Shown piece by piece: positions 24,394-28,499 of a stretch of DNA of 28,499 bases (position 1 is the first letter of the stretch; the number at the start of each line of letters is the position of its first letter). This DNA is from an uncultured Haloferula sp. (lineage in GTDB: Bacteria; Verrucomicrobiota; Verrucomicrobiae; Verrucomicrobiales; Akkermansiaceae). Position numbers and translations under genes: made by a program. The notes beneath the pieces were generated by a model. The model ran no database searches. It was given only the letters and a program-made list of their open reading frames with translations, and was not told the origin of the DNA. The stretch lies in contig CAMPGU010000019.1 of NCBI GenBank assembly GCA_946885645.1, forward strand, positions 1 through 28,499. Direction: 5' to 3'.

Positions 24394-24897
24394 TTAGCGG
24401 GCCCTCGTGATCTTCTCCCCGATCTGCTTGCCGGTCTTTTCCTCCACCAGCCATACGGCCTCCGAACCGCGGTGGAGGAGGCCTTTCACGCGGTACTCAC
24501 CTCCCGCCTTGGGGGTGAAAGAGATATCGCCGGAAACATTTCGCGAACCTCCGAACATGCCATCCACAAGGGCCGGACCATCGGCCGCATAAATCGTGCT
24601 GCCGGTAAGGGTGAGGGTCACCGGTTGCGGCAACACGCGCACTTCCGGGTCTTGGACGGCGAGCACCGGACCGCCGCCGGTCGGGGTGGCGACCGCGCCG
24701 CGACCGGGTATCTGCTTGCCGTCCACCTTCGTGACTCTGAAAGCCTCTCCCTTGAAGACGTTCTTCTGGGCGGCGGTGCCCCGGATGATGGCGACAGGTC
24801 CGGTGTAGTCGGTGGGCAGGTTGTGAAACTGCACGCAGCCGGGTAAGGCCACAGATACGAAACCGGCCGCCAGGAACTTGAAGTAGGAGGTTTTCAC
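24394..24897 (-). CDS. putative lipoprotein, unknown function
   Basis: Protein of 167 aa with a lipoprotein signal: hydrophobic 6-18, lipobox 'ALPGC' with the modified Cys at 21. The mature part is beta-rich ('AIIRGTAAQKNVFKGEAFRV', 'PVTLTLTGSTIYAADG', 'GEYRVKGLLHRGSEAVWLVE'), suggesting a small soluble domain at the membrane surface. I do not recognise a family. The start is GTG at 24897, supported by an unusually strong GGGGAGG 5 nt upstream, one of the best ribosome sites in the window. It diverges from the hem operon across 165 nt. Confidence 0.78.
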   Translation of the reverse strand: MKTSYFKFLAAGFVSVALPGCVQFHNLPTDYTGPVAIIRGTAAQKNVFKGEAFRVTKVDGKQIPGRGAVATPTGGGPVLAVQDPEVRVLPQPVTLTLTGSTIYAADGPALVDGMFGGSRNVSGDISFTPKAGGEYRVKGLLHRGSEAVWLVEEKTGKQIGEKITRAR

Positions 24898-25062
24898 GCG
24901 GGCCTCCCCTGGGGAAACGGAAGTTATTTGTCAAGGAGTGGCAGGAACCGGCACTCCGTCCGGAGACCTTGAAACACCGGGATGTGCTGAAATTTCCCGC
25001 CGCGCGCCCGAGGAGCGGACTGCGGGCTTGCGCAGGGGGGAAATGGGCGGCAAGGGAGGGGG

Positions 25063-25827
25063 GTGGACCGCTGGTTTCTGATCGCTGCAACCGCCCTCGC
25101 TGCCGCGGGGGGTATCACGGGGATGTGGACGGTGCACCGCGGCACCCGCAGCCGCTGGACGGTCATTTGGATCATCGCCGCTTTTTTGGCCCAGATCGGG
25201 TTCCTTTACCTCCGCGGGCAGGCGCGCGGAGCTTGTCCTCTGATGGGGATGGGGGAAATCCTCGCGTTTCTCGCCTGGTCCCTCACGCTTTTCTATCTGG
25301 CGGTAGGTCCTGCGTACCGGCTTTCCCTGCTGGGCGTTTTCACGGCCCCTCTGGTAGTCATCATCCAGATCCTGGCGCTCCTGCCGGGCGTGTGGATTTC
25401 CGATCCGGAGCGGCTTCCTGCGACGGATGCCTGGCGGGAGACACATGCCGCGATGTCCGTGCTCTCCTACGGGGCGCTGGCCCTTGCCGCCGTCGCGGGG
25501 GTGATGTTCCTGGTATTGGACCGCCAGTTGAAAGATCATCACCTGCAATCCGGTCTCTTCCGCAATCTTCCGCCGGTGCGGGAATTGCTAAAATCCATGA
25601 TTCGTCTCCTCTGGATCGGGGTGCTCCTGCTCAGCGTGGGGGTTATCGCCGGTTTCGTGATGCAGCGGCAGGGCGGCACGGCGCACCTGATTGCGGCATC
25701 CGCGGTGTGGGTAAGCTACGCCGCGCTTCTCTCGATCCGGCAAGTGCGGGGATTGACGGGGCGCCGGACGGCGATGGCCGCCGTATTGCTTTTCGTGCTC
25801 TCCCTTTCGGTTTTCGCCCTGGTGTGA
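25063..25827 (+). CDS. hemX: HemX/CcsA-like membrane protein
   Basis: Integral membrane protein of 254 aa with about 8 hydrophobic segments. It belongs to the cytochrome c assembly (CcsA/HemX) fold group, judged from 'MSVLSYGALALAAVAGVMFLVL' (cut here in the middle) near 128-150 with a His at about 127, and from its place directly before hemA. In Bacillus HemX affects HemA level; in other bacteria relatives assemble c-type cytochromes. GTG at 25063 is chosen for its GGGAGG just upstream. The stop codon overlaps the hemA ATG by one base (TGATG), so translation is probably coupled. The lipoprotein gene diverges upstream. Confidence 0.8.
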   Translation: MDRWFLIAATALAAAGGITGMWTVHRGTRSRWTVIWIIAAFLAQIGFLYLRGQARGACPLMGMGEILAFLAWSLTLFYLAVGPAYRLSLLGVFTAPLVVIIQILALLPGVWISDPERLPATDAWRETHAAMSVLSYGALALAAVAGVMFLVLDRQLKDHHLQSGLFRNLPPVRELLKSMIRLLWIGVLLLSVGVIAGFVMQRQGGTAHLIAASAVWVSYAALLSIRQVRGLTGRRTAMAAVLLFVLSLSVFALV

Positions 25828-26831
25828 TGGAACTCGTCTGCGTCGGTTTGAATCACCGCACCGCGCCCGTCGAGGTTCGCGAGCGTTTCGCCGTGCCCCA
25901 GGGCAAGCTTGGGGATTCCGCCAGGGAACTCCTCCAGATCGAGGGGCTGGAAGAAAGCGTGGTGCTCTCCACCTGCAACCGGACCGAATTCTATCTCGCG
26001 GGGGATCATGCGGAGCAGGCCGCCGCCGAACTCCGGCGACGCTTGGCCCAAGCGCACGGTGCGGATTCGGATCCCCACTGGTACGAGCACCACCGCCTCC
26101 ACGCCGCGAAACACCTGTGCCGGGTGGTCAGCGGGCTGGATTCGATGGTGCTGGGAGAGACCGAGATCTTCGGCCAGGCGAAGGAGGCTTACCGCCAGGC
26201 ACTCGATGCCGGAGCGACCTCCGGCGTGTTGAACCGCGTTTTCCAGCGAGCCTTCGGTATCGGAAAGAAGGTCCGGACGGACACCCGCATCCAGGAAGGC
26301 GCGACCTCCGTGGCCGGGGCCTCGGTGGAGCTGGCGGAGAAGATTTTCGGAAAGCTGGCGGGTTGCCGCGTCATCGTCATCGGTGCGGGGGAGATGAGCC
26401 GCCAAACGGCCCAGGCACTTGTTTCGCGCGGGGCCACGACCGTCTTCGTGACGAACCGTTCCTATGACAAGGCGGTCGGCCTTGCCGAGGAGATGGGCGG
26501 GCGGGCGGTACATTTCGACGAATGGCAATCCGTGCTTGCCGGGGTGGACGTGGTGATTTCCTCCACCGCCGCCCCGCATCCGGTGGTCTTGCCGCATCAC
26601 ATCGAGGCGGTGCGGCGGATCCGCAAGTTCCGGCCGCTCTTCCTGATCGACATCGCCGTGCCCCGGGACATTGATCCGGCCTGTGGCGAGATCGAGGAGG
26701 TGTACCTTTACGACATCGACACCCTCGAACAACTCGCCATCGAGGCCCGCATCCGGCGGGAAAAGCAGATCATCGAGTGTGACCGCATCATCGAGGAAGA
26801 ACTGAGCAAGCTGAATTTACCCGGGACGTGA
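25827..26831 (+). CDS. hemA: glutamyl-tRNA reductase (short form)
   Basis: HemA, 334 aa. It reduces glutamyl-tRNA to glutamate-1-semialdehyde, the first step of the C5 tetrapyrrole pathway, using NADPH. Seen: N-terminal catalytic domain with 'GLNHRTAPVEVRERF' and the nucleophile C50 in 'VLSTCNRTEFYL'; 'SGLDSMVLGETEIFGQ' near 104-119; a NADPH-binding domain with 'VIVIGAGEMSRQTAQALVSRG' (about 183-203) and 'DIAVPRDIDP'. E. coli HemA has 418 aa; the missing part is the C-terminal helical dimerisation domain, which I recall is also reduced in chlamydial forms. ATG at 25827 overlaps hemX; the stop overlaps hemC by 4 nt (GTGA). Confidence 0.96.
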   Translation: MELVCVGLNHRTAPVEVRERFAVPQGKLGDSARELLQIEGLEESVVLSTCNRTEFYLAGDHAEQAAAELRRRLAQAHGADSDPHWYEHHRLHAAKHLCRVVSGLDSMVLGETEIFGQAKEAYRQALDAGATSGVLNRVFQRAFGIGKKVRTDTRIQEGATSVAGASVELAEKIFGKLAGCRVIVIGAGEMSRQTAQALVSRGATTVFVTNRSYDKAVGLAEEMGGRAVHFDEWQSVLAGVDVVISSTAAPHPVVLPHHIEAVRRIRKFRPLFLIDIAVPRDIDPACGEIEEVYLYDIDTLEQLAIEARIRREKQIIECDRIIEEELSKLNLPGT

Positions 26832-27760
26832 GCGAAGAGATCCAACACACCACCATCGGCACGCGCGGGAGCGATCTCGCGCTGGTCCAAGCCGCCTCCG
26901 TCGAGCGCGCCTTGTCGCTGGCCTTTCCCGAGCTGCGGATGCAGCGCAGGGTGATCCGCACTACCGGCGACCGCCGCACCGACGTGGCGTTGAGCGAGGT
27001 GGCCAAGGCGGAGGGCACCGACAAGGGGATCTTCACCAAGGAGCTGGAGGAGGCGCTGAGCGCGGGAGAAATCGACATCGCCGTCCATTCGCTCAAGGAC
27101 GTGCCGACGGTGATCGACCCGGGATTCGAGATTGCGGGCGTATTGTCCCGGGCACCCATCCGTGACGTGCTGGTCTCCCGGACCCAAGGCGGGCTGGACG
27201 GTCTTCCTGCCGGTGCGGTGGTGGGTACCAGTGCCGTCCGCCGTGCCAAGCAACTGCAATGGCTGCGGCCCGATCTGCGCGTGATCGACTTGCGCGGGAA
27301 TGTGCCGACCCGCCTGCGCAAGCTGGCGGAGGGGAATTACGATGCCTTGCTGCTCGCGGAGGCGGGTTTGACGCGCCTGGGCTATCGCATGATTTATCCG
27401 TCCCTGGTCGGAGGAACGATGTTGTATTTCTCGCCGCTGGATGAGGATGTGTTTTTCCCGGCGGCAGGTCAGGGGGCGATCGGCCTCGAAATCCGCAAGG
27501 GCGATGAGGCTGCCGCCGCCTTGGTGGCTGCCATCGTCCACGAGCCTTCTTTCACCCGCGTACGCGCCGAACGGGAATTCCTGCGGCTGCTGGAAGGCGG
27601 CTGCAGCACGCCTGTGGGTGTGGTCACCCGCCTCGAGGGCGATATCCTGCGCATGGATGCGCGGCTGTTTCCGGAGGAGGGGGGGAAACCCGCTTCCGCC
27701 GGGGCAAGCGGTCATGACCCTCTGGAAGTCGCGCGCCAAGTTTTCGATTCCTTGAAATGA
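26828..27760 (+). CDS. hemC: hydroxymethylbilane synthase (porphobilinogen deaminase)
   Basis: HemC, 310 aa, the usual length. It joins four porphobilinogens into hydroxymethylbilane using a dipyrromethane cofactor. Visible: 'IGTRGSDLALVQA' (9-21), catalytic Asp91 in 'AVHSLKDVPT', 'DLRGNVPTRLRKL', 'PAAGQGAIGLEIRKGD', and the cofactor-bearing C259 in 'LEGGCSTPVGV'. The GTG start at 26828 overlaps the hemA stop by 4 nt. Its own stop overlaps the next gene by 4 nt (ATGA). Such overlaps imply a single translationally coupled operon. Confidence 0.97.
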   Translation: MSEEIQHTTIGTRGSDLALVQAASVERALSLAFPELRMQRRVIRTTGDRRTDVALSEVAKAEGTDKGIFTKELEEALSAGEIDIAVHSLKDVPTVIDPGFEIAGVLSRAPIRDVLVSRTQGGLDGLPAGAVVGTSAVRRAKQLQWLRPDLRVIDLRGNVPTRLRKLAEGNYDALLLAEAGLTRLGYRMIYPSLVGGTMLYFSPLDEDVFFPAAGQGAIGLEIRKGDEAAAALVAAIVHEPSFTRVRAEREFLRLLEGGCSTPVGVVTRLEGDILRMDARLFPEEGGKPASAGASGHDPLEVARQVFDSLK

Positions 27761-28499
27761 GCACTCCCGGCATTTGTTACCTTGTTGGCGCTGGTCCCGG
27801 AGATCCGGGTTTGATCACCGTGCGCGGGAGAGAGTGCGTCGAAATGGCGGACGTGCTCGTCTATGACGCCCTCAGCAGCGCGGAGATCCTCCGCTGGGCG
27901 AGGAAGGACTGCGAGAAGATCAACGTGGGCAAGCGCGCGAAAGACCACACGCTTTCCCAGGACGGTATCAATGCGCTGATCCTGGAGAAGACCCGCGCGG
28001 GCAAGAAGGTGGTGCGCCTGAAGGGCGGCGACCCCATGATCTTCGGCCGCGGCGGGGAGGAAGCCGCTGAACTCGCCGAGGCGGGTGTGGCTTTCGAGAT
28101 CGTACCCGGCATCAGCTCCACCATCGGCGGTCCTGCCTATGCGGGCATTCCCGTGACCCACCGCGATCATTGCTCGCAGCTTACCATTTTTACCGGCCAC
28201 GAGGATCCGACGAAGGAGGAGAGCTCGATCGATTACGCGCACCTGGCCCGGACTCCCGGGACCAAAGTCTTCGTCATGGGGATGGCCCGCCTGCGGGAAA
28301 TCGCGGCCTCGCTGGTTGCCGGCGGGGCGGATCCGGCCACACCGATCGCCCTGACCCGCTGGGCCACCACGGGTTCTCAAAAGACGATCACCGGGAGTTT
28401 GGCCGACATCGCGGACATTGCGGAGCGGGCCGATTTCGGATCACCCGCGGTGGCGGTGGTCGGGGACGTGGTGAGGGAGCGGGAGAAGATCAACTGGTT
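27757..28499 (+). CDS. cobA: uroporphyrinogen-III C-methyltransferase (partial, maybe CobA-HemD fusion)
   Basis: The 5' part of a gene, 247 codons, open to the window end without a stop. It methylates uroporphyrinogen III with S-adenosylmethionine on the way to siroheme or cobalamin. Motifs: 'VGAGPGDPGLIT' (10-21), 'VRLKGGDPMIFGRGGEE' (about 88-104), 'IVPGISSTIGGPAYAGIPVT' (about 112-131), and 'GMARL' near 173, all SUMT signatures. The methyltransferase is nearly complete at the edge (SUMT about 250-260 aa). In related bacteria the same frame often continues as a fused uroporphyrinogen-III synthase (HemD); hemD is otherwise missing from this operon, so that is plausible. ATG at 27757 overlaps hemC. 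Confidence 0.93.
   Translation, partial: MSTPGICYLVGAGPGDPGLITVRGRECVEMADVLVYDALSSAEILRWARKDCEKINVGKRAKDHTLSQDGINALILEKTRAGKKVVRLKGGDPMIFGRGGEEAAELAEAGVAFEIVPGISSTIGGPAYAGIPVTHRDHCSQLTIFTGHEDPTKEESSIDYAHLARTPGTKVFVMGMARLREIAASLVAGGADPATPIALTRWATTGSQKTITGSLADIADIAERADFGSPAVAVVGDVVREREKINW

Noticed and set aside
24969..26831. Extended 620-codon version of hemA
   Set aside because: The upstream part overlaps hemX in another frame; the GluTR N-terminus begins exactly at 25827.
1..28499. tRNA, rRNA, CRISPR, insertion sequences, prophage
   Set aside because: I looked for T-arm-like GGTTCGA-type motifs, regularly spaced repeats, transposase motifs and terminal inverted repeats and saw none that held up.

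Overview
The window reads as a chromosomal segment from a high-GC member of the Verrucomicrobiota (PVC group), probably near Verrucomicrobiaceae/Luteolibacter. This placement is inferred from gene content. The main evidence is a very large ThuA / sugar-dehydrogenase-like beta-propeller / cytochrome c protein, an extracellular metalloprotease with a 'DDDQDDIANVIEFMLGLDP'-type linker before its beta-rich tail, a DUF6172 protein, and a substrate-binding/OmpA fusion. Few genes have a clear Shine-Dalgarno sequence. I see no tRNA, rRNA, CRISPR array, insertion sequence or prophage gene.

Layout. (1) 1-3.7 kb, plus strand: a membrane-anchored CBM-like protein, then the classic rpsO-pnp pair, whose spacer holds three stem-loops, then a strong terminator. 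(2) 3.7-6.1 kb, minus strand: a three-gene set of PAS-AraC regulator, stand-alone DsbD-alpha-like protein and exported redoxin. (3) 6.2-9.8 kb, plus strand: the 1190-aa ThuA/dehydrogenase/cytochrome c protein, diverging from the regulator across a spacer with phased direct repeats. (4) 9.8-12.6 kb, minus strand: a TonB-dependent receptor with a structured leader, preceded by a small CxxCC membrane protein. (5) 12.6-13.06 kb: a 448-nt gene-free interval packed with hairpins, two of which share a repeated C6GGAA apex. (6) 13.06-17.07 kb, minus strand: glnD and a metzincin-like protease. (7) 17.2-19.0 kb, plus strand: DUF6172, a doubtful 51-aa ORF, a terminator and an MFS transporter. (8) 19.0-22.0 kb, minus strand: a three-gene envelope operon (substrate-binding/OmpA fusion, coiled-coil membrane protein, small two-TM protein). 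(9) 22.1-24.9 kb, minus strand: pgi, apt and a lipoprotein. (10) 25.06-28.5 kb, plus strand: a tightly overlapping tetrapyrrole operon hemX-hemA-hemC-uroporphyrinogen III methyltransferase, the last gene cut by the window end.

How the genes work together. The hem genes turn glutamyl-tRNA into uroporphyrinogen-derived tetrapyrroles; the c-type cytochrome domain in region 3 is a plausible heme consumer. The DsbD-alpha-like and redoxin pair looks like an extracytoplasmic thiol relay under a local AraC regulator. The TonB receptor and CxxCC protein look like an outer-membrane uptake module, possibly for a metal. The least explained items are the SBP/OmpA operon, the CxxCC/TonB pair with its structured leader, and the hairpin cluster at 12.77-13.0 kb.
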